Of a stretch of DNA of 64,000 nt, positions 27,743-41,805 are shown one piece after another. Source of the stretch: Kosakonia sacchari SP1 (GTDB lineage: Bacteria > Pseudomonadota > Gammaproteobacteria > Enterobacterales > Enterobacteriaceae); NCBI RefSeq assembly GCF_000300455.3, contig NZ_CP007215.2:4340001-4404000 (forward strand), given 5' to 3'. The notes under the pieces are model-generated. The model was not told the DNA's origin, ran no database searches, and saw only the letters and a program-made list of their open reading frames with translations. The translations under genes were made by a program, and so were the position numbers. How positions within the stretch are numbered: the stretch's first letter is position 1; every line of letters begins with the position of its first letter.

Positions 27743-28747
27743 TTAACGAGTCGCGGAAGTCGGCGTCTTCATATAACGGAAGAAATCGCTATCCGGGCTA
27801 AGCACCATCACATCCTGGTTGCTCTGGAAGCTGCTTTCATAGGCACGCAGGCTACGGATAAAGGCATAGAAGTCCGGATCCTGACTGAATGCATCAGCAA
27901 ACAGTTTCGCCGCTTCAGCATCACCTTCACCGCGCAGGATACGCCCCTGGCGCTCAGATTCTGCCAGCGTTTTGGTCACTTCGTAATCCGCTGCAGCACG
28001 CAGTTTTTCCGCTTCTTCCTGACCTTGTGAACGGTGGCGACGGGCAACCGCTTCACGCTCGGCGCGCATACGGTTGTAAATCGCATCCGACACTTCAGTC
28101 GGCAGGTTGATCTGCTTAATACGCACATCAACCACTTCAATACCTAACGCCGCCATACTGTTCGGGTTGATAACCGGCACTTTACCGTTGGTTTCAGCCT
28201 GAACACGCTCAGCCGCTTTCGCGATGGCGTCATCAGCAGCAGGCGTCGACACTTCGTCTTCAGTGCCTGCAGAACCAGAGTTCAGCGCATCGCGCACTTC
28301 GAGCGTCAAACGACCACGAGAATCGGTAACGATGTCTTTTACGTCCAGACGACCGATTTCAGAACGCAGACGGTCAGAGAACTTACGTTTCAGCAGCACT
28401 TCCGCCTGGGAGACGTCACCGCCGCCGGTCGCCAGATAGTAACGGCTGAAATCGCTGATACGCCACTTGATGTAAGAGTCGACGATCAGGTCTTTTTTCT
28501 CTTTGGTCACAAAGCGATCTGCCTGGTTATCCATGGTCTGGATACGTGCATCAAGCAGCTTAACCGACTCAATAAACGGCAGTTTGAAATGCAGGCCCGG
28601 TGCATATACCAACGGCTTGTTTTCATCATCACGCAGCACTTTACCAAAGCGCAGCGAGATACCGCGCTCGCCTTCTTTCACTACAAAGATAGAGGTGTAG
28701 AGCACTACCAGCGCGATGATGATGATTGCGATAACTGACTTACGCAT
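27743..28747 (-). CDS. hflC: HflC, modulator of FtsH protease
   Basis: A 334-residue SPFH/band-7 protein, anchored by one N-terminal helix (SVIAIIIIALVVLYTSIFVV) with the rest in the periplasm. The SPFH domain is about 20-190, followed by a long helical region (EAVARRHRSQGQEEAEKLRAA). With HflK it forms the large cage that surrounds and restrains FtsH. Two bases separate it from hflK, so the two are translationally coupled. Confidence 0.98.
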   Translation of the reverse strand: MRKSVIAIIIIALVVLYTSIFVVKEGERGISLRFGKVLRDDENKPLVYAPGLHFKLPFIESVKLLDARIQTMDNQADRFVTKEKKDLIVDSYIKWRISDFSRYYLATGGGDVSQAEVLLKRKFSDRLRSEIGRLDVKDIVTDSRGRLTLEVRDALNSGSAGTEDEVSTPAADDAIAKAAERVQAETNGKVPVINPNSMAALGIEVVDVRIKQINLPTEVSDAIYNRMRAEREAVARRHRSQGQEEAEKLRAAADYEVTKTLAESERQGRILRGEGDAEAAKLFADAFSQDPDFYAFIRSLRAYESSFQSNQDVMVLSPDSDFFRYMKTPTSATR

Positions 28748-28749
28748 CG

Positions 28750-30009
28750 TTATTCCCCCTGACGCTGGTAATCGTTACGCTGCGCGTTAACGCGGCGTTG
28801 GTCCATGATATCTCCCGCAGAGGTTGCGGGAGCGCTGTTTGCGCTGCTGCTGGAGCTTGACGCTGGTGGCAGACGCAGCAAGTTATTCGCGCCACTGTTG
28901 TCACTCTTTGCCGCAGGCGCGGCATTACCGCCTTTCAGCATCTGATCCAGCGGCAGAACCATCAGGTTGCCGCCTTTATCGTTAACCAGCACTTTGCGGG
29001 TATGGCTCAGCACTTTTTCCATGGTTTCGATATACAGACGCTCACGGGTAATTTCCGGCGCAGCTTTATATTCCGGCAGGATCTTAGCGAAACGCGCCAC
29101 TTCACCCTGTGCTTCCAGGATAGTTTGCGTTTTGTACGCGCGCGCCTCTTCGAGGATACGCTGCGCCTGACCGTTCGCACGCGGCTGAACTTCGTTGGTG
29201 TAGGCTTCGGCTTCACGGATGTACTGCTGCTCGTTTTCACGGGCGGCAATCGCATCATCAAACGCGGCTTTCACCTCTTCCGGCGGACGAGCGGCCTGGA
29301 AGTTAACGTCCAGCAGGGTAATCCCCATGTTATACGGGCGAATGGTCTCTTCCAGCTCGCGCTGGGTATCGCTACGAATAACGGTACGGCCTTCGGTCAG
29401 AATACGATCCATGGTGTATTTACCGATAACGCCGCGCAGCGCGCTGTCCGTTGCCTGACGCAAGCTGTCGTCGGCGCTGGTAACGCTAAACAGATAGCGC
29501 TCAGGATCGGTAACGCGATACTGCACGTTCATTTCAACACGCACGACGTTTTCATCAGACGTCAACATCACGCCAGATGCCGCCAGTTCGCGAACGGATT
29601 CCACGTTTACTGCAGTCACGTTATCGATAAAGGTCGGTTTCCAGTTGAGGCCCGGTTCGACCAAATGGCTGAACTTGCCAAAACGGGTCACAACGCCACG
29701 TTCCGCTTCTTTAATGGTGTAGAACCCGGTTGCAGCCCAGATAATAACGACCGCTGCGGCAACAATGCCCACAATACGCCCGCTCGCCTGGCCACGTGGT
29801 CCTGAGGAACCCGGCGTACCGCCGCCGGTGCTTTTACCACCGCCCAGGCCACCGAGTTTTTTACTCAGTTTACGGAAAATATCATCCAGATCAGGTGGCC
29901 CCTGATCGCGACCGCCTTTGTTTCCATTTCCCTCAGAGTTGCCGCCTGGTTTGCTGCTTCCCCACGGGTCGCGGTCTTGTCCGTTGTTACCGGGCTGATT
30001 CCACGCCAT
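28750..30009 (-). CDS. hflK: HflK, modulator of FtsH protease
   Basis: A 419-residue partner of HflC. A Gly/Asn-rich cytoplasmic N-terminus (about 1-75) precedes one membrane helix (IVGIVAAAVVIIWAATGFY), the SPFH domain (about 95-265), a coiled-coil arm and a Ser/Ala-rich tail. It starts MAWNQPGNNGQDRDPWGSSK as in E. coli. Gene order hflX-hflK-hflC is conserved. Confidence 0.98.
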   Translation of the reverse strand: MAWNQPGNNGQDRDPWGSSKPGGNSEGNGNKGGRDQGPPDLDDIFRKLSKKLGGLGGGKSTGGGTPGSSGPRGQASGRIVGIVAAAVVIIWAATGFYTIKEAERGVVTRFGKFSHLVEPGLNWKPTFIDNVTAVNVESVRELAASGVMLTSDENVVRVEMNVQYRVTDPERYLFSVTSADDSLRQATDSALRGVIGKYTMDRILTEGRTVIRSDTQRELEETIRPYNMGITLLDVNFQAARPPEEVKAAFDDAIAARENEQQYIREAEAYTNEVQPRANGQAQRILEEARAYKTQTILEAQGEVARFAKILPEYKAAPEITRERLYIETMEKVLSHTRKVLVNDKGGNLMVLPLDQMLKGGNAAPAAKSDNSGANNLLRLPPASSSSSSANSAPATSAGDIMDQRRVNAQRNDYQRQGE

Positions 30010-30090
30010 GTATGTGCTCCATATTTATTTGCGGTGTATACCCGGCCTTTGGCGGGCACCCCCAAAGGGGAAAAATCTTCAGGCTGCCGG

Positions 30091-31371
30091 TCAAACGACG
30101 TACTCTTCGAGTGCCGGTTCTTGTTTACAGAGTCGACGCCAGTCGACGATCGGCATACGCACCTGCATACCTACGCTGCCATCGTCTTCCATCCACTCTT
30201 TTTCTATTGCCTGAAGCTGGTAAAACCGACTTCTCAGACGCCCTTCCTGCGGCGGTAATCGCAGCGTGTGCTGCGCCACTTCACCCGCAAGACGCTCAGT
30301 CAAAGCCTGGAATAACAGTGGTACGCCAACCCCTGTCTGCGCGGAGAGCCAGACACGGATCGGTTTGTTCTCTTCATCCCGATCAATACGCGGTTCGAAA
30401 TCGTCCAGCATATCGATTTTGTTCATCACCAGTAGCGTTGAGATTTCGTGCGCCTCAATCTCTTCCAGCACGGTGTTCACTGCATCAATGTTTTCCTGCA
30501 CTCGCACATCAGCGGCGTCAATCACATGCAGCAACAACGTCGCCTGGCGCGTCTCCTGCAAGGTTGCTTTAAACGCGGCAACCAAATCGTGCGGCAAGTG
30601 GCGAATAAACCCTACCGTATCTGCCAGCACCGTTTCGCCGACATCCGCGACATCGATACGACGCAGGGTCGGATCGAGGGTGGCGAACAACTGATCGGCC
30701 GCATAGACCTGCGCTTCCGTTATGTGATTGAACAGCGTGGATTTACCGGCGTTGGTGTACCCCACCAGCGAGACCGTTGGAATATCGGCTTTCGTGCGGG
30801 AACGACGCCCCTGTTCACGCTGCTTTTCAACCTTTTCGAGGCGCGAGAGGATCTGAGTAATGCGGTTACGCAACAAACGACGGTCGGTTTCGAGCTGGGT
30901 TTCACCCGGACCGCGCAAACCAATGCCGCCCTTTTGTCGTTCAAGGTGGGTCCAGCCACGCACAAGGCGTGTCGCCAGATGGCGCAACTGCGCCAGCTCA
31001 ACTTGCAATTTCCCCTCATGCGTACGCGCACGCTGGGCAAAAATATCTAATATCAGGCCGGTGCGATCGATGACTCGACATTCGCACAGTCTCTCCAGGT
31101 TACGTTCCTGGGCTGGGGTTAGCGCATGATCAAAGAGCACAACAGAAGCGCCCGCAGATTTTACGGCATCCGCAATTTCAACTGCTTTACCTTCACCAAC
31201 AAAATATTTTGGATGCGGTGCTTTACGGCTACCGGTAATCACCTGCATTGCTTCGACACCGGCGGAAGAGACCAGAGATTCAAACTCCTGGAGGTCTTCC
31301 ATATCTTTGTCTTGCGAAAAATAGATGTGTACCAGTACCGCCTGCTCACCGGCGTCATAACGGTCAAACAA
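30091..31371 (-). CDS. hflX: HflX, ribosome-splitting GTPase
   Basis: A 426-residue OBG-HflX-type GTPase. N-terminal HflX domain and helical linker (about 1-195, with [18 protein letters not shown]), then the G domain with P-loop [14 protein letters not shown]3 DTVGFI and G4 NKID, and a C-terminal domain. It splits stalled 70S ribosomes, notably after heat stress. The start is TTG at 31371 with GAGGG upstream, giving [10 protein letters not shown] as in E. coli. Confidence 0.97.
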   Translation of the reverse strand: MFDRYDAGEQAVLVHIYFSQDKDMEDLQEFESLVSSAGVEAMQVITGSRKAPHPKYFVGEGKAVEIADAVKSAGASVVLFDHALTPAQERNLERLCECRVIDRTGLILDIFAQRARTHEGKLQVELAQLRHLATRLVRGWTHLERQKGGIGLRGPGETQLETDRRLLRNRITQILSRLEKVEKQREQGRRSRTKADIPTVSLVGYTNAGKSTLFNHITEAQVYAADQLFATLDPTLRRIDVADVGETVLADTVGFIRHLPHDLVAAFKATLQETRQATLLLHVIDAADVRVQENIDAVNTVLEEIEAHEISTLLVMNKIDMLDDFEPRIDRDEENKPIRVWLSAQTGVGVPLLFQALTERLAGEVAQHTLRLPPQEGRLRSRFYQLQAIEKEWMEDDGSVGMQVRMPIVDWRRLCKQEPALEEYVV

Positions 31372-31446
31372 GCGTAAACCCTCATAAAATACCAGCGGGG
31401 AACACAGCTTTACTGGCTCCCCGATCTGGAAAATCAGCCGTCAACC

Positions 31447-31764
<318 letters not shown>

Positions 31765-31848
31765 TTATATGCTTGTTTTGTACTTAGAACCCGTAAGTTC
31801 TGAAAACTGCGTAAAAATTTGCGCGCCATACGACTTAATTGTACACAT

Positions 31849-32799
31849 TCACCCTGCGATAGCACTAACAACCTGTAGCACGTCACGGTAAGACTTTTCT
31901 GGCTTTTCACTCTCTAACCAGTGAACGCCATCCCAGCCCCGCAACCAGGTTATCTGCCGCTTGGCTAACTGCCTCGTCGCGCAAATACCTCGATAAACCA
32001 TTTCATCGTATGAAATTTCGCCTTCAATGTATGACCACATCTGGCGGTATCCCACACAACGAACGGAAGGCATATCCGTATGCAAATCACCACGAGCAAA
32101 AAGCGCCCGCACTTCTGCTTCAAAACCTGAAGCCAACATCTGATGAAAACGCTGCTCGATTCGTTGATGGAGCAGTTCACGGCTCGCCGGGGCGATGGCG
32201 AACTGATGCACCTGGTAAGGCAGAGCGTCTCCTGACGTTTGCGTCAGATCCGTTAAAGTTTTACCCGAAATGAAAAAAACTTCCAGTGCCCGGGAAAGCC
32301 TTTGCGGATCATTTGGATGAATCCGCGCTGCCGCAACGGGATCGATCTCCCGTAACTGCTGATGCAACGCTTCCCATCCACGCTCTGCTGCCTGCTTTTC
32401 AATGTCTGCTCGCACTTGTGCGTCTGCTGACGGAAGAGGCGATAACCCTTCCAGCAACGCCTTAAAGTAGAGCATCGTACCGCCAACCAGCAGAGGAATG
32501 CGCCCTGCATCGGTTATCTCTTTCATCTCCGCCAGCGCATCGCGGCGAAAATCAGCGGCGGAATAAGCTAACGCCGGATCGAGAATATCCAACAACCGGT
32601 GCGGCGCAGCCTGTAACTCTTCCGCGCTCGGCTTGGCGGTACCAATATCCATTCCCCGATAAATAAGGGCTGAATCTACGCTTATCAACTCTACTGGCAA
32701 AACTTTACGAAGCTCAATGGCTAATGCGGTTTTGCCGGAGGCCGTGGGCCCCATCAAAAAAATAGCCTTCGGCAGGCCAGCCTTACTTACTTCACTCAT
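31849..32799 (-). CDS. miaA: tRNA dimethylallyltransferase MiaA
   Basis: A 316-residue enzyme that adds the isopentenyl group to A37 of tRNAs reading UNN codons. P-loop [14 protein letters not shown] (about 17-30), [18 protein letters not shown] and the tRNA-binding [18 protein letters not shown] region are visible, with the catalytic Asp in the VDSA motif. Its ATG overlaps the mutL stop by 8 bp. In E. coli miaA-hfq form a superoperon with mutL and amiB; the order here is the same. Confidence 0.98.
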   Translation of the reverse strand: MSEVSKAGLPKAIFLMGPTASGKTALAIELRKVLPVELISVDSALIYRGMDIGTAKPSAEELQAAPHRLLDILDPALAYSAADFRRDALAEMKEITDAGRIPLLVGGTMLYFKALLEGLSPLPSADAQVRADIEKQAAERGWEALHQQLREIDPVAAARIHPNDPQRLSRALEVFFISGKTLTDLTQTSGDALPYQVHQFAIAPASRELLHQRIEQRFHQMLASGFEAEVRALFARGDLHTDMPSVRCVGYRQMWSYIEGEISYDEMVYRGICATRQLAKRQITWLRGWDGVHWLESEKPEKSYRDVLQVVSAIAG

Positions 32800-34648
32800 T
32801 TTTCAGGGCGTTCATCGCCTTTTGTAAATCAACAGGTTGTAATAAACCATCCGGCGGGGTCTTCACCAGATGCGGACAAAGCCGTTCAACGTCGGCAAGT
32901 AGGGTTATCGCCTGCGCCACACTCCATTGTGGATGTTCACTCGCCAGCTGGCGCGCCAACCAGTGAGCAATATTCACCGCATCAATGCTTGTCTGCTGCG
33001 CCAGGTAGCCTATCAGAGCGGGAATCAAGATTTGTAAATTTTGTTGGCGCAAGGGTAAAGGCACTGCGCGAATGGTCACGTGCTGTCCATCGGGAACAAA
33101 TTCGATGCCCATTTCCGCCAGCACCGCCTGAGAACGCTTCAATACTGCGCTCTCTTGTGCAGAGATTTTTAAACGCACCGGAATTAACAGCGGTTGACCA
33201 CAAGCAGGCGCGTGGTCCGGCGACAGTTGCGCATGGCGCAGCCAACGTTCAGCCACCGGCAGCGCCAGCAATGCTAACTTTCCGTCACGCTCAAGTAGCG
33301 CGAAATGCGGTGCAATAAGCGTCAATACGCGACCAAAACTCTGGCTGTGTCCGTCCAGTGCCGGAGCAACAGGCTCCGCTTTTTCATTGTTACGTTCGAC
33401 AACCGGGGTTTCCAGCAATTGTCGATACAGCGCCCCCTGCTGTTTCTGATAACCCGGCTGAGCGTTAGGCCACGGTTGAGCACCTGCGGTATTGCTACGC
33501 GCTCCACCGGAAGAAGGTGGGGAAACACGCGGCGCTTGCGGCTCGCGAGCGATCAGCGGTTCGGCAAACTGGTTGCGCCCTGCCGCCACGCGGTTTTCCG
33601 GCAGCGCTCTTGGCGCGGGTTCTTCAGAAAGCGGTAACGGTGTTTCCATCTGCTGTTGCAGCACACTCAACACGCCCTGGTAGATAAAATCATGCACCAG
33701 GCGCGACTGATGAAAGCGCACCTCATGTTTCGCCGGATGGACATTCACATCCACTTGATGCGGATCGATTTCCAGATAAAGCACAAACGCTGGCTGCTGA
33801 TCCGCACCCAGTTTATCTTCACAGGCCTGGCGAATGGCATGGTTTATCAGCCGGTCGCGCATCATGCGGCCATTCACATAGCAATACTGGATTTCAGCGA
33901 AAGCACTGGACGTCGTTTTGGGATCGGCCACCCAGCCACGCAATGCTAAGTCACCGTGTTGCCACTCAATAGCCAGCGCTTGCTCTAAGAATGCCGTGCC
34001 GCAAATCGCGCCAAGACGGCGCTCTTTCGGCCCCCCTTCCGCAACGGCACGGTACTGACGCACCAATTTGCCGTTGTGATTGAGGTTAATGGTGACATCA
34101 AAACGCGCCAGCGCGATACGGCGGATCACTTCATCAATATGGCCGAACTCGGTTTTTTCCGTGCGCATAAATTTGCGCCGCGCCGGCGTGTTGTAAAACA
34201 GATCCAGCACTTCAAGCGTTGTGCCCACCGGGTGCGCAGCGGGTTTTACCGTCACCGCCATCTCGCGCCCTTCGGCGTAAGCCTGCCAGGCTTCTTGCTG
34301 TTCGGCAGTACGGGAAGTCAACGTTAAACGGGAAACCGAGCTGATACTCGCCAGCGCTTCACCACGGAACCCGAGGCTAATGATCGCTTCCAGGTCATCC
34401 AGAGACGCGATTTTGCTGGTCGCGTGGCGTGCCAACGCCAGCGCCAGCTCCTCTTTTTTGATACCGACGCCGTTATCACGGATACGAATCAACTTCGCGC
34501 CGCCGCGTTCGATATCAATATCAATGCGCGTAGCGCCAGCATCAAGGCTGTTTTCCACTAACTCTTTCACCACCGACGCAGGGCGTTCAACCACTTCGCC
34601 CGCGGCGATCTGGTTCGCAAGCTGTGGCGGTAGAACCTGTATCGGCAT
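32792..34648 (-). CDS. mutL: DNA mismatch repair protein MutL
   Basis: A 618-residue GHKL ATPase that links MutS to MutH and UvrD. The N-terminal ATPase motifs are intact: [11 protein letters not shown] (catalytic Glu), [17 protein letters not shown] and [21 protein letters not shown] variable Pro/Ala/Arg-rich linker (about 335-430) precedes the C-terminal dimerisation domain. The start at 34648 has GGA upstream and gives [20 protein letters not shown]; the frame extends far upstream into amiB without support. It follows amiB by 10 bp. Confidence 0.98.
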   Translation of the reverse strand: MPIQVLPPQLANQIAAGEVVERPASVVKELVENSLDAGATRIDIDIERGGAKLIRIRDNGVGIKKEELALALARHATSKIASLDDLEAIISLGFRGEALASISSVSRLTLTSRTAEQQEAWQAYAEGREMAVTVKPAAHPVGTTLEVLDLFYNTPARRKFMRTEKTEFGHIDEVIRRIALARFDVTINLNHNGKLVRQYRAVAEGGPKERRLGAICGTAFLEQALAIEWQHGDLALRGWVADPKTTSSAFAEIQYCYVNGRMMRDRLINHAIRQACEDKLGADQQPAFVLYLEIDPHQVDVNVHPAKHEVRFHQSRLVHDFIYQGVLSVLQQQMETPLPLSEEPAPRALPENRVAAGRNQFAEPLIAREPQAPRVSPPSSGGARSNTAGAQPWPNAQPGYQKQQGALYRQLLETPVVERNNEKAEPVAPALDGHSQSFGRVLTLIAPHFALLERDGKLALLALPVAERWLRHAQLSPDHAPACGQPLLIPVRLKISAQESAVLKRSQAVLAEMGIEFVPDGQHVTIRAVPLPLRQQNLQILIPALIGYLAQQTSIDAVNIAHWLARQLASEHPQWSVAQAITLLADVERLCPHLVKTPPDGLLQPVDLQKAMNALKNE

Positions 34649-34658
34649 GAAAAAATCC

Positions 34659-35987
34659 TTAGTTGAGCAGCCCGTTAGCAGATGAGCCCGCGCTGGCGGT
34701 TTGCCCGCCGCTCTGCGGTGAGGATTGCAACGGATGTGCGAGGAAATAGTTACGCAGCCCGCCGTAAATCGCTTCGGCAATTTGCTGCTGGTAAGCATCG
34801 CTTCCCAGTAGCCGTTCTTCGCTGCTGTTACTGATAAAACCGGTTTCGACCAGCACCGATGGAATATCCGGCGAGCGCAGAACACCAAGGCTGGCGTGCT
34901 CAGGGCGGCGTTTATGTAATGCACCAATACGCTGAAGCTGGCTGAGCATGCTGGTGGCGACATCATAGCCTACACGCTGGGAATGACCGAACTGTAAATC
35001 CAGCACCGCCTGGCTCAGATACGGGTCAGACTGGCTATTTGCCAGCACATCGCCCGCGCCGCCAAGCAGCTCGGACTGCTTCTCATGCTGCTCCAGCCAA
35101 CCCGCCATTTCACTGTTTGCACGGCGGTTAGACAATACCCATACCGAAGCGCCGGTTGCATCGCGATTAGGCGCGGCATCGGCATGAATCGAAACCAAAA
35201 AGTTTGCGTTCTGCTTACGCGCCACATCGGAGCGGCCCATCACCGAAATAAAGTAATCGCCATCGCGCGTCATGACCGGTTTGAACATCGGGTCACCATT
35301 CAGTAACGCCCGCAGTTTCCGCGCGATGGAGATAGTGACATTTTTCTCTTGCGTTCCCCCTGCGCCAATCGCGCCGGGGTCCTGACCGCCGTGCCCGGCA
35401 TCGATGGCAATCACGACTTTATCGCCAGAAACCGCGCGCGACTGCATCGCAGGCCGCGTGATGGTATTGCTGCTGGTGACACTGGTGATGCGATCGTTTT
35501 CGCCTTTAAACGGATTGCGTCCCGGTGCCGTTTGTTGCGGCATAACCGCCGGGGTTTCCGCGCGTTTCATTACTACTTTTGGCGGCGGTGGCGGCGGAGG
35601 AACATCAGCATCAATGGTAAAGACGACAGTGTAACCCGCTCCGCTTTGCTGTTTCACCGCGCGAGTTTTACCGTTCTGCGTCAGATCTACCACCAGCCGA
35701 ATCGACTGGTTGTCCTGTGCGGTACCGGCACGAATGCTTCTCACCAGATTATTGCCACTGAATTGCAGCGGCAATCCCTGAATCACGCCGGTCTGCTTGA
35801 TGTCCAGCGCAACGCTGCGCTTGCCCTGCTGCGAAAAGGAATAGTCAGGATCGCCCATAAAACTGAAGGTGATACGCGCCTGGCTATCGCCATTCGACAC
35901 CTGAATATCCGCTAAACTCGCCGCACTCACCTGCGTACACAGCAGTAACAACGCGAGCGCCAACCAACTTTTCACGCGACAGATCAT
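34659..35987 (-). CDS. amiB: N-acetylmuramoyl-L-alanine amidase AmiB
   Basis: A 442-residue periplasmic zinc amidase that splits septal peptidoglycan once activated by EnvC. Signal peptide about 1-22, AMIN domain (about 25-130, septal targeting), a Pro-rich linker (PPPPPP) and the Amidase_3 domain with [23 protein letters not shown] and [10 protein letters not shown], carrying the zinc His/Glu ligands and catalytic Glu. The ATG at 35987 has AAGGA seven bases upstream; the frame extends upstream into tsaE. Confidence 0.97.
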   Translation of the reverse strand: MICRVKSWLALALLLLCTQVSAASLADIQVSNGDSQARITFSFMGDPDYSFSQQGKRSVALDIKQTGVIQGLPLQFSGNNLVRSIRAGTAQDNQSIRLVVDLTQNGKTRAVKQQSGAGYTVVFTIDADVPPPPPPPKVVMKRAETPAVMPQQTAPGRNPFKGENDRITSVTSSNTITRPAMQSRAVSGDKVVIAIDAGHGGQDPGAIGAGGTQEKNVTISIARKLRALLNGDPMFKPVMTRDGDYFISVMGRSDVARKQNANFLVSIHADAAPNRDATGASVWVLSNRRANSEMAGWLEQHEKQSELLGGAGDVLANSQSDPYLSQAVLDLQFGHSQRVGYDVATSMLSQLQRIGALHKRRPEHASLGVLRSPDIPSVLVETGFISNSSEERLLGSDAYQQQIAEAIYGGLRNYFLAHPLQSSPQSGGQTASAGSSANGLLN

Positions 35988-36003
35988 TCCGTCATCCTTC
36001 CGG

Positions 36004-37982
<1,979 letters not shown>

Positions 37983-37984
<2 letters not shown>

Positions 37985-39122
37985 GTCAGAACCCCTCGAT
38001 CTCAATCATTTAGCGCAACAAATCAAACAGTGGGGCACTGAACTGGGTTTTCAGCAGGTCGGTATTACCAATACCGATCTCAGCGCCAGCGAACCTGCCT
38101 TACAGGCATGGCTGGATAAACAATATCACGGCGAGATGGAGTGGATGGCGCGTCACGGCATGATGCGCGCCCGCCCCCATGAGCTTCTCCCCGGCACACT
38201 GCGCGTTATCAGCGTGCGAATGAACTACCTTCCCGCGCAAGCGGCCTTCGCCAGCACGTTAAAAAACCCGGCGCTCGGGTATGTCAGCCGTTATGCGCTG
38301 GGCCGCGATTACCATAAGCTGCTGCGCAACCGGTTAAAAAAGCTCGGCGAGTTAATTCAGCAGCAATGTGCTTCGCTGAATTTTAGACCTTTTGTCGATT
38401 CTGCGCCCATTCTTGAGCGCCCACTGGCGGAAAAAGCCGGGCTTGGCTGGACAGGTAAGCACTCACTTATCTTAAGCCGCGACGCAGGCTCGTTCTTTTT
38501 TCTTGGCGAGTTATTGATCGATCTACCGCTACCCGTCGACCAACCGGTGGAAGAAAGCTGCGGTCGCTGTGTGGCCTGCATGACCATCTGCCCGACCGGC
38601 GCGATTGTCGAACCCTATACGGTCGATGCCCGACGCTGCATTTCTTACCTCACCATTGAGCTGGAAGGCGCTATCCCTGAAGAGTTTCGTCCGCTGATAG
38701 GTAACCGCATCTACGGCTGCGACGATTGTCAGTTGATCTGCCCGTGGAACCGTTTCTCTCAACTGACCGAAGAAGAGGATTTCAGCCCACGTAAAGCGCT
38801 GCACGCGCCAGCGTTGATTGAGATGTTCGGCTGGACCGAGGCGTATTTTTTGAAAATCACGGAGGGTTCGGCCATACGCCGTATTGGTCATCTGCGCTGG
38901 CTGCGGAATATTGCCGTCGCGCTGGGAAATGCACCGTGGGACGCTGCCAATATTCAGGCACTGGAACAACGTATGGGTGAGCACCCACTTCTCGACGAAC
39001 ACATACAGTGGGCGATTGCGCAGCAAAATGAGAAGCGTAACGCCTGCGTGGTGGAAGTCCAAACGTCGAAAAAACAACGTCTGGTGAGGGTGGTTGAAAA
39101 AGGGTTGCCACGCGATGCCTGA
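37983..39122 (+). CDS. queG: Epoxyqueuosine reductase QueG
   Basis: A 379-residue cobalamin and Fe-S enzyme that carries out the last step of queuosine synthesis in tRNA. N-terminal cobalamin-binding part, then two [4Fe-4S] motifs CGRCVACMTICPTGAI (about 190) and CDDCQLICPWNRF (about 245), and a C-terminal HEAT-like tRNA-binding region. It starts MSEPLDLNHLAQQIKQW as in E. coli. Its ATG shares two bases with the divergent nnr ATG. Confidence 0.97.
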
Positions 39123-39124
39123 GG

Positions 39125-39373
39125 CCATCCACAGCTTGTGAATAAAATTAAAAACACATTACGATTCAACGTTCACAAAATCGTCAAGCGATCGCGTTAA
39201 CAGTTTGCAATGTTATTTTCTTATTTATTTTCAAGAAATTAAAAGAAAGTCGTTTGCTTATCGAAGTAATCGTTGTGTTGCGAATGAAAGGCTCGCCTGT
39301 GGATAAGTCTGTTCACAAACGTTTAGCGAAGACAATAAAAAACGTCCCCAACGAGGAAACCCGCTGTGGATAA
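39125..39373. other. datA: datA-like locus: cluster of DnaA boxes with an IHF-type site
   Basis: Between queG and the tRNA-Gly genes, where E. coli has datA. Seen: two perfect DnaA boxes TGTGGATAA (39298-39306 and 39365-39373, i.e. TTATCCACA on the minus strand), a TTATTCACA box (39137-39145, minus), and near-matches CCATCCACA (39125-39133) and CTGTTCACA (39309-39317). An IHF-like sequence, TTTCAAGAAATTA (39229-39241), one mismatch from consensus, lies between the first and later boxes. In E. coli datA with IHF promotes hydrolysis of DnaA-ATP and so limits initiation. No gene is seen. Confidence 0.85.
39331..39357 (-). terminator. Weak terminator of the tRNA-Gly operon
   Basis: On the minus strand TCCTC-GTT-GGGGA forms a short stem (one G-U pair) followed by CGTTTTTT. 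It lies about 36 bp after the last tRNA gene, within the datA-like region. Confidence 0.4.
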
Positions 39374-39392
39374 TTTATTGGATTTGAAAATT

Positions 39393-39468
<76 letters not shown>

Positions 39469-39541
39469 ATACTTATCTGGTTTGGCTTGCTTGCCGTCAC
39501 CAGTAAATCTGGATGGTGCGTGCCTTTCGGCATTTCAAATT

Positions 39542-39617
<76 letters not shown>

Positions 39618-39680
39618 ATATTTATCTGGATCCAACGTCAATGCCGAAGCCAGTAAATCTGGATGGTGCATTTCAAATTT

Positions 39681-39756
<76 letters not shown>

Positions 39757-39846
39757 TTATCATCGATTTTTCAGCAACTTGCTTACGCTTTTCACCAAAA
39801 TTTCGTGATGCCGTGTTGCACATTTCTGTGTCTTCACGGGAGGCGC

Positions 39847-39874
39847 ATTATACGAGAAATCCTTCCTGCTGCAA
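39847..39874 (-). promoter_or_regulatory. Stable-RNA promoter of the tRNA-Gly operon
   Basis: On the minus strand TTGCAG (39874-39869), 16 bp, TATAAT (39852-39847), followed by a GC-rich discriminator GCGCCTCCC. This is the usual layout of a stringently controlled tRNA promoter. The leader before the first tRNA is about 84 nt. Confidence 0.85.
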
Positions 39875-40011
39875 GCCCCCGAAAGCAAATTTTCGCTTTT
39901 TTTGTTCAAGTGCCGATTTAATCGACAAAACGCGCATTTTTCCAGCAAAACCGCATCACTACGGGCCTACAGGGCCGACGATAAAATTTTCGCCCCTGCG
40001 CCGTTACCACA

Positions 40012-40557
40012 TTACAGCTTAATAAAATGCTCGCGATAGTAAGCCAGTTCCGCCACCGATTCGCGAATATCATCCAGCGCCTGATGGGTGTTCTGCTTTT
40101 TCAGCCCTTCAAGCACTTCCGGTTTCCAGCGGCGCGCCAGCTCTTTCAGCGTGCTGACATCAAGGTAACGATAGTGGAAATAGGCTTCGAGTTCCGGCAT
40201 GTACTTAAACAGAAAGCGGCGATCCTGGCCGATACTGTTACCACAAATAGGCGATTTCCCAACGGGTACCCACTCTTTCAGGAACGCGATGGTCGCCAGT
40301 TCTGCCGCGCGGTCATCCAGTTGGCTGGCCTTGACGCGATCCACCAGTCCACTGCCGGTGTGCGTGCGTACGTTCCAGTCATCCATCAGCGCTAATTGCG
40401 CGTCGGATTGGTGGACTGCAATGACCGGGCCTTCCGCCAGAATGTTGAGGTTTGCATCGGTCACCAGCGTCGCGATTTCAATAATGCGATCGCGCTCGGG
40501 ATCTAACCCCGTCATTTCAAGATCGATCCAAATGAGGTTGTTTTCATTTGCGCTCAT
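40012..40557 (-). CDS. orn: Oligoribonuclease
   Basis: A 181-residue DEDDh 3'-5' exonuclease that degrades dinucleotides, including pGpG from cyclic-di-GMP. Exo[22 protein letters not shown] holds the D and E ligands, Exo[13 protein letters not shown] and Exo[24 protein letters not shown] are intact. The ATG at 40557 gives [10 protein letters not shown] with GGTGGA upstream; the frame runs further but unsupported. Divergent from rsgA. Confidence 0.98.
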   Translation of the reverse strand: MSANENNLIWIDLEMTGLDPERDRIIEIATLVTDANLNILAEGPVIAVHQSDAQLALMDDWNVRTHTGSGLVDRVKASQLDDRAAELATIAFLKEWVPVGKSPICGNSIGQDRRFLFKYMPELEAYFHYRYLDVSTLKELARRWKPEVLEGLKKQNTHQALDDIRESVAELAYYREHFIKL

Positions 40558-40651
40558 GCTATTTTCCACCCTGCTCGCGTAACTATATTCATCTAAAATT
40601 GCGTGTATCATAGTCGTTTTGCCCATCCGGGGCGACCAGGAGCCAGCACGA

Positions 40652-41707
40652 TTGAGTAAAAATAAACTCTCCAAAGGGCAGCAGCGCCGCGTCAATGCGA
40701 ACCACCAGCGCCGACTGAAAACGTCTGCGGAGAAAGCTGACTACGATGATAACCTGTTCGGTGATCCGTCCGAAGGGGTGGTGATCAGCCGCTTTGGCAT
40801 GCATGCCGATGTGGAATCCGCCGATGGCGAAGTGCATCGCTGCAACATACGCCGAACTATCCGCTCGCTGGTCACCGGCGATCGCGTGGTGTGGCGTCCG
40901 GGTAAAGCGGCGGCTGAAGGCGTCACCGTGAAAGGCATCGTAGAAGCGGTCCATGAACGCACCTCGGTGCTGACGCGCCCTGACTTTTACGATGGCGTCA
41001 AACCGATCGCGGCAAACATCGACCAAATCGTCGTGGTTTCCGCCATCCTGCCGGAGTTATCGCTCAATATCATCGACCGCTATCTGGTGGCGTGTGAAGC
41101 CCTGCAGGTTGAGCCGTTAATTGTGCTGAACAAAATTGATTTGCTGGATGACGACAGTTTGCGCTTCGTTAACGAGCAGATGGATATCTATCGTGGGATT
41201 GGCTACAAGGTGCTGATGGTTTCAAGCCATACGCAAGACGGTCTGGCACCGCTTGTTGAAGCACTGACCGACCGCATAAGCATTTTTGCGGGTCAATCGG
41301 GGGTGGGTAAATCGAGCCTGCTCAATGCGTTGCTCGATTTTCAGGAAGATCAAATCCTCACCAACGATGTTTCCGACGTCTCTGGTCTTGGCCAGCACAC
41401 CACGACTGCGGCGCGGCTTTATCATTTCCCGCATGGCGGCGATGTGATTGATTCACCGGGCGTTCGCGAGTTTGGCCTCTGGCATCTCGAACCGGAACAA
41501 ATCACCAACGGCTTTGTCGAATTCCATGACTATCTTGGTCATTGCAAATACCGCGACTGCAAGCACGATACCGATCCAGGTTGCGCCATCCGCGAAGCGG
41601 TAGAGAAAGGCGAAATTGCCGAAAGTCGGTTTGAAAACTACCACCGCATTCTTGAAAGCATGGCGCAAGTAAAAACGCGTAAAAGCTTTTCTGAATCTGA
41701 TGACTGA
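40652..41707 (+). CDS. rsgA: RsgA, small-subunit-dependent ribosome biogenesis GTPase
   Basis: A 351-residue circularly permuted GTPase that checks late 30S maturation. Basic N-terminus ([20 protein letters not shown]), OB domain (about 40-105), G domain with the permuted order G4 NKIDLLDD, then P-loop [15 protein letters not shown] and G3 DSPGVREFG, and a C-terminal zinc knuckle ([16 protein letters not shown]). The start is TTG at 40652 with GGAG upstream, as in E. coli. Confidence 0.97.
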   Translation: MSKNKLSKGQQRRVNANHQRRLKTSAEKADYDDNLFGDPSEGVVISRFGMHADVESADGEVHRCNIRRTIRSLVTGDRVVWRPGKAAAEGVTVKGIVEAVHERTSVLTRPDFYDGVKPIAANIDQIVVVSAILPELSLNIIDRYLVACEALQVEPLIVLNKIDLLDDDSLRFVNEQMDIYRGIGYKVLMVSSHTQDGLAPLVEALTDRISIFAGQSGVGKSSLLNALLDFQEDQILTNDVSDVSGLGQHTTTAARLYHFPHGGDVIDSPGVREFGLWHLEPEQITNGFVEFHDYLGHCKYRDCKHDTDPGCAIREAVEKGEIAESRFENYHRILESMAQVKTRKSFSESDD

Positions 41708-41805
41708 CAACTACGCTTAGCGTCGCTAAAATCGTCCCCTTTTTAAAGGCTTCGGCGCTTACGCGCCGGGTCAGGAACGACAAAAACAATAGCCTGGAGG
41801 CTACC

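Noticed and set aside
34649-34966. N-terminal extension of mutL
   Set aside because: It lies within amiB and precedes the conserved MutL start, which has its own ribosome binding site.
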